Below are positions 25,319 through 32,469 of a DNA stretch of 64,000 nt, one piece after another. The stretch is from Cytophagales bacterium (GTDB lineage Bacteria > Bacteroidota > Bacteroidia > Cytophagales > Cyclobacteriaceae). The stretch lies in the NCBI GenBank assembly GCA_020402945.1, contig JADBYQ010000003.1, forward strand, positions 62,001-126,000, written 5' to 3'. The notes below the pieces were generated by a model. It was not told the DNA's origin. It saw only the letters and a list, made by a program, of their open reading frames with translations, and ran no database searches. The first letter of the stretch is position 1; each line of letters opens with the position of its first letter. Both the position numbers and the translations under genes were made by a program.

Positions 25319-26785
25319 ATGAAGCCAATGGAACTAGCGATAACCATACTCTACTCTCTCTCCCTACTTTACATTTTCTTGTTCAGTATAGGGCAGTTAC
25401 ACTTGACTTGGATTTATTTGAAAGCAAAAGAGAGAAAGCCTGCTATAACACCCGAGTTTATAAACTTTCCTACCGTTACCGTTCAACTTCCAGTCTATAA
25501 TGAAAAATATGTAGTGGAGCGGTTGCTTGATGCCATCTCTCAATTTGACTACCCAAAAGAAAAACTGGAAATTCAGGTACTAGATGATTCCACTGACGAA
25601 ACCACAGAAATCATTTTAAAGAAAATAGAATCGATGCGGCCACTTGGTTTAAATTTTAAGCTGATCCATCGAGAACAAAGAGTGGGGTACAAAGCCGGAG
25701 CGCTCGATCATGGTTTTCATATTGCTTCAGGAGAATTCATTGCCATTTTCGATGCGGATTTTATTCCCCCACCTGATTTTCTTAACAAAACACTGCCGTA
25801 TTTCAATAATGAAAAAGTGGGAGTAGTGCAAACACGGTGGGGGCACATCAATAAAGACTATTCGATTCTCACCCAACTTCAAGCGTTTGGTTTAGATGCC
25901 CATTTTTCAATCGAGCAAACAGCGCGCAGCGCGGCTGGGAGTTTTATCAACTTCAACGGAACCTGTGGCGTGTGGAGAAAAACGTGCATTACCGATGCAG
26001 GCGGTTGGAGTAATGATACATTAACTGAAGATCTAGATCTTAGCTACCGCGCGCAACTTAGAGGGTGGAAATTCGAATACCTGGAAGATGTCGAAACGAA
26101 AGGTGAGTTACCGGTGATCATGCCAGCCATCAAATCACAACAATACCGTTGGAACAAGGGAGCAGCCGAAACGGCCAAAAAAAATTTCGGAAATGTTTTG
26201 CGTTCATCACTTTCATGGAAAAACAAAACTCACGCATTCTTTCATCTTTTTAACAGCTCGGTGTTTATTTGCCTTCTGCTGGCGGCCATGTTGAGCATTC
26301 CCATGCTATACATCAAATCGAGACACCCCGAGATTATTTGGCTCTTTAATTTGGGAATAATCTTTTTGGGTGGTTTTTTGTCGATTACTCTTTTTTACTG
26401 GGTTGCTACAAAACGATTTAATCCAACAAATCGTAAAGCTATTTTTTGGTCGCTTTATCCCCGATTCCTTATTGTATCGATGGGACTTTCATTGCACAAC
26501 GGATTGGCTGTTTTGGAAGGATTACTTGGGCGTAAGACGCCTTTTATCAGAACACCAAAATTCAACGTTACAGTTAAAGGAGAATCCTGGAAATACAATT
26601 CCTATATTAAGACAAAGATTAATTTGCTCACGTTGCTGGAGGGATTACTGTGCTTATACTTCGTGTTTGGTATAGTCGCTGGAATTCTTTTGAAAGATGG
26701 GGGATTGATTTTCTTCCATGTCATGCTAGCGTTGGGCTTTGGTGGCGTTTTCTATTATTCAGTGAAGCCTGCCTTGAATGCATAA
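25319..26785 (+). CDS. membrane family 2 glycosyltransferase, CslA/cellulose-synthase-like
   Basis: 488 residues. One N-terminal membrane helix, a cytosolic GT2 domain, and four to five C-terminal helices from about residue 305. Catalytic motifs: VTVQLPVYNEKYVVERLLDAI, VLDDSTDETTE, AIFDADFIPPPDF (DxD), FNGTCGVWRK, TEDLDLSYRAQ (TED base) and QQYRWNKG (QxxRW). This layout is that of processive or semi-processive polysaccharide synthases such as beta-mannan/glucan CslA proteins. ATG 25319 or 25328 (MELAI) could start it; the first lies at the edge of the spacer repeat. Overlaps the GT-C gene by 8 bp. Product unknown. Confidence 0.88.
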   Translation: MKPMELAITILYSLSLLYIFLFSIGQLHLTWIYLKAKERKPAITPEFINFPTVTVQLPVYNEKYVVERLLDAISQFDYPKEKLEIQVLDDSTDETTEIILKKIESMRPLGLNFKLIHREQRVGYKAGALDHGFHIASGEFIAIFDADFIPPPDFLNKTLPYFNNEKVGVVQTRWGHINKDYSILTQLQAFGLDAHFSIEQTARSAAGSFINFNGTCGVWRKTCITDAGGWSNDTLTEDLDLSYRAQLRGWKFEYLEDVETKGELPVIMPAIKSQQYRWNKGAAETAKKNFGNVLRSSLSWKNKTHAFFHLFNSSVFICLLLAAMLSIPMLYIKSRHPEIIWLFNLGIIFLGGFLSITLFYWVATKRFNPTNRKAIFWSLYPRFLIVSMGLSLHNGLAVLEGLLGRKTPFIRTPKFNVTVKGESWKYNSYIKTKINLLTLLEGLLCLYFVFGIVAGILLKDGGLIFFHVMLALGFGGVFYYSVKPALNA

Positions 26786-28130
26786 GCAAAAGCCTCTTAA
26801 TTATTTTCTGTTACTTATATCTTTCATTTCCTATTGTTTAGTTGCATTCCAAATTGAGCGATATGAGACCACCCCACTAGTGGTGAGTTTTGTACTTCTC
26901 TTTTTGATCTACGCATGGGTTCTTCGAAGTGAAAGTGAAAGCGAGATTTCATTTTGGATATTTGCCTCCATTCTATTTAGACTTTGCTTTCTTTTTTCCA
27001 CGCCACTTCTGTCCGATGATTTTTATCGATTCATATGGGACGGAAGACTCTTGGCTGCTGGTGTTCATCCATTTGCAGAACTACCCCGCTACTACATTGA
27101 AAACAACAGTACGATTCCCGGGATAGATAAAAGTCTGTTCAATAAACTCAACAGCCCTGACTACTTCACCATTTATCCTCCGGTTAATCAATTCATTTTC
27201 TGGGTGGCAGCCAGGCTATCGTTTGGCTCTATCTTATCAAGTGTTATTGTTATCAGACTATTTATAATCGCTTCAGAGATTGGGACTATTTGGTTGATCA
27301 AAAAGATACTCCATCATTATCAGTTGCCAGCACGAAACGCATTGCTTTACGCCCTCAATCCACTTGTTGTTATAGAGCTCACGGGCAATCTTCATTTTGA
27401 AGCTTTGCTGATTTTCTTTTTGCTGTTAAGCTATTGGTTGCTTATAAGAGGCAAATTGATTTCATCGGCAATCAGTTTCAGCCTCGCTATTTGCACAAAG
27501 CTGGTTCCGCTAATTTTCCTACCGTTGATGTTTAGTAGATTGGGTTGGAAAAAATCTTGTATTTATTATTTAATTGTTGGAGTGTCCACTATTTTGCTCT
27601 TTCTTCCGTTGCTCAACGCTGAAATAATTTCAGGATTCAACGAAAGTATAGGCTACTACTTTAAAAAATTTGAGTTCAATGCAAGCATCTACTATTTAGT
27701 TCGTGAGTGGGGCTTTTGGAAATATGGGTACAATATAATTCAAACGGTTGGGTGGAAGTTGGCCGTATACTGCACGTTCTCAATTCTGGTTTATTCTTCG
27801 TGGGACTATATTCAAAATTCAAAACTCAAAACTCAAAAAGCTGATTTCAACCTACGTCATCTTCCAAATTCGTTCTTGGTTATTCTGTGTATCTACTTTG
27901 CTTTTGCCACCATCGTACATCCGTGGTATGTAACAACCATTTTGGCGTTTTCAGTCTTTACCACCTTACGTTTTCCTGTAATTTGGACAGCAATGATATT
28001 TTTAACTTATGTGGGCTACTCGAAAACTGGATTTTCTGAAAACCTGTGGATAACTTCAATCGAATATTTAGTGTTAATTGGTTATCTTGTTTACGAACTG
28101 ATATGGAAAAAAGAAAAATATTCTGCTTAG
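26778..28130 (+). CDS. polytopic GT-C type glycosyltransferase
   Basis: 450 residues with about ten to twelve membrane helices. The early luminal loop has LLSDDFYRFIWDGRLLAAGVHPF; the paired Asp near residue 79-80 is the catalytic acidic motif of GT-C enzymes, which take sugars from polyprenyl phosphate donors. Resembles the GT87/mannosyltransferase-like group in Bacteroidetes. A short hydrophilic insertion IQNSKLKTQK near residue 345 is encoded by a simple DNA repeat. The gene overlaps its neighbours on both sides (8 bp and 28 bp), implying tight co-expression with the CslA-like and rhodanese genes. Confidence 0.8.
   Translation: MHKQKPLNYFLLLISFISYCLVAFQIERYETTPLVVSFVLLFLIYAWVLRSESESEISFWIFASILFRLCFLFSTPLLSDDFYRFIWDGRLLAAGVHPFAELPRYYIENNSTIPGIDKSLFNKLNSPDYFTIYPPVNQFIFWVAARLSFGSILSSVIVIRLFIIASEIGTIWLIKKILHHYQLPARNALLYALNPLVVIELTGNLHFEALLIFFLLLSYWLLIRGKLISSAISFSLAICTKLVPLIFLPLMFSRLGWKKSCIYYLIVGVSTILLFLPLLNAEIISGFNESIGYYFKKFEFNASIYYLVREWGFWKYGYNIIQTVGWKLAVYCTFSILVYSSWDYIQNSKLKTQKADFNLRHLPNSFLVILCIYFAFATIVHPWYVTTILAFSVFTTLRFPVIWTAMIFLTYVGYSKTGFSENLWITSIEYLVLIGYLVYELIWKKEKYSA
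27811..27838 (+). repeat. ATTCAAA/ACTCAAA tract inside the GT-C gene
   Basis: Successive words TTCAAAATTC, AAAACTCAAA, ACTCAAAA make a 7-8 bp quasi-periodic tract. It stays in frame and encodes the polar NSKLKTQK segment between two membrane helices. The same vocabulary appears at 31952-31986 (GAAATTCGAAATTCAAAATT). Confidence 0.6.
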
Positions 28131-28603
28131 CTCTTCTTACTCTCGTATATTCAGCGAGCGCTCAAACGGAGTATGATAAGAAGTTAAAATCGTTGTATAG
28201 AAATAGCGTGAAAACGATAAAGCCGGCAGACTTGAAAGCGCTTGTCACAAAAGGTGAAAAAATAACCATTGTAGATACAAGAGCCCCCGAAGAATTTAAT
28301 GTGAGTCATCTCAAAGGTGCTCAATTTCTTAACTATGATTCGTATTCAACCGAGGATCTCAAAAAACTTCCCAAAAATGAAAAGATAATCGTGTATTGTA
28401 GCGTGGGTTACCGAAGCGAACGAGTGGGAGAAAAGCTACAAAAGTTAGGCTACCAAAATGTGTACAATATCTATGGAGGCATTTTCGAATGGAAAAACGA
28501 AGGGATGCAGGTTGTCAATAGGCAGAATCAGCCGACAGATAGCGTTCATACCTACAATAAGAATTGGTCGAAGTGGCTACTGAAAGGTGTAAAAGTTTAT
28601 TAA
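28103..28603 (+). CDS. exported rhodanese-like domain protein
   Basis: 166 residues from ATG 28103; upstream in-frame codons to 28046 overlap the GT-C gene and would bury the signal peptide. Signal MEKRKIFCLALLTLVYSASAQ, then a single rhodanese domain: ITIVDTRAPEEFNVSHLKGAQFLNYD and the active-site loop IVYCSVGYRSERVGEKL with Cys. Likely a periplasmic sulfurtransferase or a redox/sulfur carrier. The 28-bp overlap with the GT-C gene suggests translational coupling; its link to glycosylation is unknown. Confidence 0.88.
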   Translation: MEKRKIFCLALLTLVYSASAQTEYDKKLKSLYRNSVKTIKPADLKALVTKGEKITIVDTRAPEEFNVSHLKGAQFLNYDSYSTEDLKKLPKNEKIIVYCSVGYRSERVGEKLQKLGYQNVYNIYGGIFEWKNEGMQVVNRQNQPTDSVHTYNKNWSKWLLKGVKVY

Positions 28604-28634
28604 ATTTGACTATTGTAGAGACCAAAAAAAGCGT

Positions 28635-28874
28635 ATGAAGACAAAAGAAGCTTTTCATAAACTCATTGATGAAATCAAGGACGAAGAAGTTTTAAAGGGT
28701 TACTTTCAATTGATTCGTCAATTGAATATCAACCAAACGGGAAGTCTTTGGAACACATTAAATCAAGAAGAAAAGGAAGAACTCTTGCTTTCATACGATG
28801 AAAGTCTTAACCCTGATAACCTTATTAGCCACAACCAAGTAAAGCAACAGCACATTAAATGGCTAGAGAAATAG
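28635..28874 (+). CDS. putative antitoxin of a type II toxin-antitoxin pair
   Basis: 79 residues, highly charged and mostly helical (KEAFHKLIDEIKDEEVLKGYF), ending in HNQVKQQHIKWLEK, a tail often seen in Bacteroidetes antitoxins that wrap a RelE/ParE-type toxin. No clear DNA-binding domain is recognised. Its 3' end overlaps the toxin gene by 16 bp, the usual antitoxin-first order. Identification rests on this context. Confidence 0.75.
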   Translation: MKTKEAFHKLIDEIKDEEVLKGYFQLIRQLNINQTGSLWNTLNQEEKEELLLSYDESLNPDNLISHNQVKQQHIKWLEK

Positions 28875-29155
28875 TCTGGACAAAAAGAGCGAATAACAAG
28901 TTCAATAAAATTTTGGAGTATCTTGAGTTGGAGTGGGGAAGTCAGGTAACAAAAAATTTTGTCATCAGAACTTACACGATCCTAGATCTCATTTCTGATC
29001 AACCTGAAATCGGATCACTAGAAAATCAAGAAAAGAATATTCGAGGCTTTTTGCTAACCAAACACAATCGGCTTTTCTATCGAACAACAACTAAAGAAAT
29101 AATTCTGTTAAATTTTTTTGATACGAGATCAGGGTCTAAGAGAATCAAATTCTAG
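28859..29155 (+). CDS. RelE/ParE superfamily toxin
   Basis: 98 residues, the usual size. The fold signature is visible: IVWTKRANNKFNKILEYLELEWGSQVTKNF, then LISDQPEIGSLENQEKNIRGFLLTKHNRLFYRTTTKEIILLNFFDTRSGSKRIKF, with C-terminal basic residues. RelE members cleave ribosome-bound mRNA and ParE members block gyrase; this one cannot be assigned. ATG 28859 overlaps the antitoxin end. The pair sits between the rhodanese and DUF2064 genes with no gap large enough for an independent terminator, so it is embedded in the glycosyltransferase run. Confidence 0.85.
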   Translation: MAREIVWTKRANNKFNKILEYLELEWGSQVTKNFVIRTYTILDLISDQPEIGSLENQEKNIRGFLLTKHNRLFYRTTTKEIILLNFFDTRSGSKRIKF

Positions 29156-29164
29156 AATTGAAGC

Positions 29165-29764
29165 ATGCAATCAAAAAATATTCTTATCATCTTCTATCGC
29201 AATCCTGAACTCGGAAAAGTAAAAACCAGGCTAGCCAAAACCCTTGGCGATGAAAAGGCGCTTGCTATTTATCTTAAGTTATCTTCACACACGAGGGCCA
29301 TCACCGAAAATTTAGCAATCGATAAAGTAATCTACTATTCCAATTTTGTGGATACGGAAGATGCATGGCCCAATACCACGTTTCAAAAAAAACTGCAGAA
29401 CGGAAATGATCTGGGCGAGAAGATGAATAATGCCTTTGTTGAGGGATTTCAGAGCGGCTATGAACGGGTTTGCATCATTGGCACCGATTGCCTTGAATTA
29501 AGTAAGGATATTATACAGCAAGCTTTTGATCAGCTTGTTTGCTACGATGCCGTTATCGGGCCAGCAAAAGATGGTGGATATTATTTGCTCGGTATGAAAA
29601 AACCGATGCCTGAATTATTTAAAAACAAAGCGTGGAGCTCTGACACCGTTGCAACCGATACTATCCAAAACTTTAAAGACCTAAGTTTAAGCTACGCTCA
29701 ACTTGCAGTTTTAACAGACGTGGACGAAGAAAAAGATCTTCCCTCCAACTTCGTGAAAGTATAA
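29165..29764 (+). CDS. TIGR04282/DUF2064 family glycosyltransferase-fold protein
   Basis: 199 residues. GT-A-like fold with IIFYRNPELGKVKTRLAKTLGDEKAL at the start, RVCIIGTDCLELSKDIIQQAF in the middle (DxD-like D-C-L), and GPAKDGGYYLLGMKK, the family hallmark. Members are annotated in arsenosugar biosynthesis clusters and more widely as putative nucleotidyl- or glycosyl-transferases. No arsenic gene or radical-SAM ArsS gene is present here, so that role is not supported. Starts 9 bp after the toxin gene. Confidence 0.87.
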   Translation: MQSKNILIIFYRNPELGKVKTRLAKTLGDEKALAIYLKLSSHTRAITENLAIDKVIYYSNFVDTEDAWPNTTFQKKLQNGNDLGEKMNNAFVEGFQSGYERVCIIGTDCLELSKDIIQQAFDQLVCYDAVIGPAKDGGYYLLGMKKPMPELFKNKAWSSDTVATDTIQNFKDLSLSYAQLAVLTDVDEEKDLPSNFVKV

Positions 29765-29775
29765 ATAAGAATCGG

Positions 29776-30453
29776 TCAGACGAGCTTTTCTAAATCGCGA
29801 ACCAAAATACGTTTCCGATCAAAATTAATCAGGTTCTTTTCCTTTAGATCATTCAAGATCGTTGTGACTGTCTGACGCGATGTACCCGTCAATGAAGCAA
29901 TGTCCTAATGAGTTAGCTTGGTCTGAATTAGCGTCTCAAAGCCCACTTTTTTCCCCTTCCAAGAAGCAGCGTCTTTTATAAATTCCACAATTTGCGTTCT
30001 TGCAACTTTGAACACAAGTTATTCCAATTTGCGCTCCAACTTCATCAATCTCAGTCCTACGAATTTTAGCATTTTAAAACTAAGCTCGCGATTCTCGTAC
30101 ATCAGCTCCTTCATTTCATTCAAACTTAAGGGACAAATCGTGCAATCATCCATTGCCTGAGCGAAATCGCGCCTCGTCTCTTCACCGGCAAGCACTAGTT
30201 CTCCAAATATTTCGCCAGTGGACAAAATGGCGGTCGTGATCTCTTTCCCTTCGTCAAGATAGCGTCCTATCTTGACGCGGCCATTTACAATCAGTTAAAT
30301 ATGAGTGGCTTTGTCATCAAAAAAGTAGATAAACTGATCGCGCTTAAATGCTAAAAAGGTATGTTTTCCAACCATCGCTTTAACCTTGTGAGGGCACAGC
30401 GTGTTATACAGGTTTACACTCTCAAAATGCCAAAGGGCAGCCGCGTTGCTCAT
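29776..30453 (-). pseudogene. Crp/Fnr family regulator gene with three in-frame stop codons
   Basis: One continuous minus-strand frame of 226 codons from ATG 30453 to TGA 29776 encodes a whole Crp/Fnr protein: a cyclic-nucleotide-type domain (HTFLAFKRDQFIYFFDDK, LIVNGRVKIGRYLDEG, GEIFGELVLAGEE) and a winged helix (DIASLTGTSRQTVTTILNDL, then INFDRKRILVRDLEKLV). It is interrupted by TAA at 30295-30297 (after THI), TAA at 30019-30021 (after RKLE) and TAG at 29905-29907 (after KLTH). The last probably replaced a Gln codon (CAG). No frameshift is present, so inactivation looks recent. Start is 53 bp from the divergent MOSC gene, its likely former regulatory target. Confidence 0.88.
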
Positions 30454-30505
30454 AATTTTTCACTCCTTATTCACTAAGTTAGCGCAAAATATCACATAAA
30501 AGTTG

Positions 30506-31300
30506 ATGAGTGGATTGCGATTAACTGAAATTTGGATTTACCCCATCAAATCGATGGGTGGCATTCGCCTAAGTTCAGCAAAAGTTGAGGGCAAAGGACT
30601 TAAATTTGACAGACGTTGGATGTTAGTAGATGAAAATAACATGTTCATCACACAACGTAAAATCTCCGCGCTCGCGCTATTTAAGCTAGAAATGAAACCT
30701 GATTTTTTCTTCGTTAGATTCAAAAACGAGTCCATTGAGCTACCCTTTTCTACCCCACAGAATACAAAGCCTATTCTTTCCACTATTTGGGATGATCAAG
30801 TAAGTACAATAGAAGTATCAAGAAACTACAGCCAATGGTTCTCTGATAAATTAGGATTTAAATGCAAACTAGTTTCGTTTCCAGAAGATAATACCCGCTT
30901 AGTTGACCCGCAATATGCCGTCAATCACGATAACGTAAGCCTCGCAGACGGCTATCCCATTTTGGCCATTGGGCAAAGTTCACTAGATGACCTTAATCAA
31001 AAACTTGAATCACCCGTGCCGATGGATCGCTTTCGTCCCAACCTAGTTTTTACAGGTGGGAAACCTTACGAAGAAGATTCCTGGAAAGAGTTTACAGTTG
31101 GAACAAATAAATTCTTGGGAGTAAAGCCCTGTAGTAGATGTGTACTAACCACCATCGATCAACTTACAGGAGAGCAAGGAAAGGAACCCTTAGCAACCTT
31201 GGCAACTTATCGCAAAAAAGAAAATAAAATTTACTTTGGGCAAAATGTTTTATCTATTGATCATTATGAAATACACGAGGGCGATGAAATTATTTTTTAG
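30506..31300 (+). CDS. MOSC domain protein (YcbX/Moco sulfurase C-terminal type)
   Basis: About 264 residues from ATG 30506. N-terminal MOSC beta-barrel (LTEIWIYPIKSMGGIRLSSAKVEGKGLKFDRRWMLVD) followed by the MOSC domain with YPILAIGQSSLDDLNQKL, PMDRFRPNLVF and the conserved cysteine in KPCSRCVLTTID. Such proteins bind molybdenum cofactor and act in reduction of N-hydroxylated compounds or sulfur transfer. No 2Fe-2S ferredoxin domain is fused at the C-terminus, unlike E. coli YcbX. Overlaps the SCO gene start by 17 bp. A molybdenum hydroxylase is encoded at 13.7-16.3 kb in the same window. Confidence 0.88.
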   Translation: MSGLRLTEIWIYPIKSMGGIRLSSAKVEGKGLKFDRRWMLVDENNMFITQRKISALALFKLEMKPDFFFVRFKNESIELPFSTPQNTKPILSTIWDDQVSTIEVSRNYSQWFSDKLGFKCKLVSFPEDNTRLVDPQYAVNHDNVSLADGYPILAIGQSSLDDLNQKLESPVPMDRFRPNLVFTGGKPYEEDSWKEFTVGTNKFLGVKPCSRCVLTTIDQLTGEQGKEPLATLATYRKKENKIYFGQNVLSIDHYEIHEGDEIIF

Positions 31301-31952
31301 AAGTTACCAGTTGCAGGTTGCCAGTTACCAGAAACCAGATACCGGGAACCGGAAACATTTGCTAATTGCTTTAAGCTTTCTATTCCTTATATCCTGTCAG
31401 CCAAAAGAAAAAGAGTTGCCCATTTTTGGCGAGCGCGATGTGATTGGAAGCGATACCATCTACCACACCATTGCAAAGTTCCAGTTTGTAGATCAGGACA
31501 GCGCTTTGGTGAACAATGAAACCTTCAAAGATAAAATCTATGTAGCTGATTTCTTTTTCACCTCCTGCCGCACCATTTGCCCGATCATGAAAACGCAGAT
31601 GGTTCGAGTGTATGAAGCCACCAGTCAAATGCCTGATGTACTTTTATTGTCTCACACAATCGACCCTGAATATGATACAGTTGCACTACTTCATGATTTT
31701 GCAGAGCGATTGGATGTAGAAAGCAAGCGTTGGCATTTTGTAACAGGCGTAAAAGATTCCATCTATAAAATTGCCCAGACGAGCTACTTTGCCACTGCCA
31801 TGGAAGACAAAACTGAACCAGATGGTTTTATTCACAGCGGAGCATTCCTCCTGATTGATAAAAAAGGAAGAATAAGAGGGAAATACGATGGCACAAAAGA
31901 GGAAGAAGTGAATCGTTTGATTGTGGACATAAAAAGATTACGCAGGTTGTGA
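31284..31952 (+). CDS. SCO1/SenC family copper chaperone, lipoprotein
   Basis: About 222 residues from ATG 31284. SCO proteins help load copper into cytochrome oxidase or act as thiol reductants. Thioredoxin fold with the copper-binding CxxxC in FFFTSCRTICPIMK and the distal His in LLSHTIDPEYDTV; C-terminal IHSGAFLLIDKKGRIRG. A lipobox LISC follows a hydrophobic stretch (HLLIALSFLFLIS), but the preceding n-region (about 24 residues, SYQLQVASYQKPDTG) is encoded by a CAGTTACCAG-type DNA repeat. Downstream, its TGA overlaps the likely GTG of a cytochrome c gene. Confidence 0.9.
   Translation: MKLFFRSYQLQVASYQKPDTGNRKHLLIALSFLFLISCQPKEKELPIFGERDVIGSDTIYHTIAKFQFVDQDSALVNNETFKDKIYVADFFFTSCRTICPIMKTQMVRVYEATSQMPDVLLLSHTIDPEYDTVALLHDFAERLDVESKRWHFVTGVKDSIYKIAQTSYFATAMEDKTEPDGFIHSGAFLLIDKKGRIRGKYDGTKEEEVNRLIVDIKRLRRL
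31301..31356 (+). repeat. GTTACCAG-type word repeat read as the SCO N-terminus
   Basis: Successive words AGTTACCAG, TTGCAGG, TTGCCAGTTACCAG, AAACCAG, ATACCGGGAACCGG. It starts exactly after the MOSC stop codon region and ends at the SCO signal-peptide hydrophobic core, so it supplies part of the coding sequence if the ATG at 31284 is used. No later ATG precedes the hydrophobic core. Confidence 0.6.
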
Positions 31953-32401
31953 TTCCAAAATCCGAAATTCGAAATTCAAAATTGAATGTTTTTTTTTGGA
32001 TAGTATGCGGTTGCGTACACCTTGCGGCTTGTGGGCAGTCATCCAACAAGGACATGAAGTTTCAACAGTACTTTGTTCAAGGCGAGCAACTTTACCTCAA
32101 AAACTGCAGTAATTGCCATCAAAAAAAAGGAGGAGGATTGGGTCGACTATACCCTCCGCTAAACAAATCTGACTACATGGATCAACATCTAGAAGATGTG
32201 ATCTGCCTCATGAAAAATGGAATTGAAGGCGAGTTGCTTGTTAATGGCAGAAAATACAACAAGGAGATGAAGGGGATTCCTTCGCTAACAGAACTTGAAA
32301 TTGCTGAGATAGCCACCTATATCTACAACTCTTGGGAACATCAACGCGGTATAATAGACATACAGGCGGTTAACGAAGCGTTGAAAAAATGTCGCGAATA
32401 G
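31949..32401 (+). CDS. c-type cytochrome lipoprotein
   Basis: 150 residues from GTG 31949, or 139 from TTG 31982. Lipobox LAACG follows FFWIVCGCVHLAAC. One haem motif, CSNCH in YLKNCSNCHQKKGGGLGRLYPPLNKSDYMD, and methionines in NKEMKG for the axial ligand. The layout mirrors the cytochrome at 13222-13629 (YPPLAKSDYLM), so the two are paralogues serving different partners. The extended N-terminus (PKSEIRNSKLN) comes from a simple DNA repeat, which favours the TTG start. Coupled to the SCO gene, suggesting a periplasmic electron-transfer pair. Confidence 0.87.
   Translation: MIPKSEIRNSKLNVFFWIVCGCVHLAACGQSSNKDMKFQQYFVQGEQLYLKNCSNCHQKKGGGLGRLYPPLNKSDYMDQHLEDVICLMKNGIEGELLVNGRKYNKEMKGIPSLTELEIAEIATYIYNSWEHQRGIIDIQAVNEALKKCRE
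31952..31986 (+). repeat. GAAATTC/AAAATTG word repeat at the SCO-cytochrome junction
   Basis: Words TTCCAAAATCC, GAAATTC, GAAATTC, AAAATTG follow one another directly after the SCO stop. It lies either in the leader of the cytochrome gene or in its first codons. Same vocabulary as 27811-27838 and 4520-4555. Confidence 0.6.
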
Positions 32402-32469
32402 AACATTCCACCAAAAATGGTCTCTCTGTGATATTTTTAATTTTTGAGAAATAGCATTACTTTTCCCTA

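Noticed and set aside
28046-28102. Upstream extension of the rhodanese frame to 28046
   Set aside because: It would place 19 residues before a clean signal peptide and overlap the GT-C gene by 85 bp; ATG 28103 gives a standard export signal.
29165-29764. Arsenosugar biosynthesis cluster around the TIGR04282 protein
   Set aside because: No ArsS radical-SAM gene, ArsM methyltransferase or other arsenic gene is in the window; the name comes from the family only.
29776-30453. Stop codon readthrough or recoding (selenocysteine, pyrrolysine) in the Crp-like gene
   Set aside because: Three stops of two kinds, TAA and TAG, none TGA; no stop-proximal structure was evident, and all other genes use these as normal stops.
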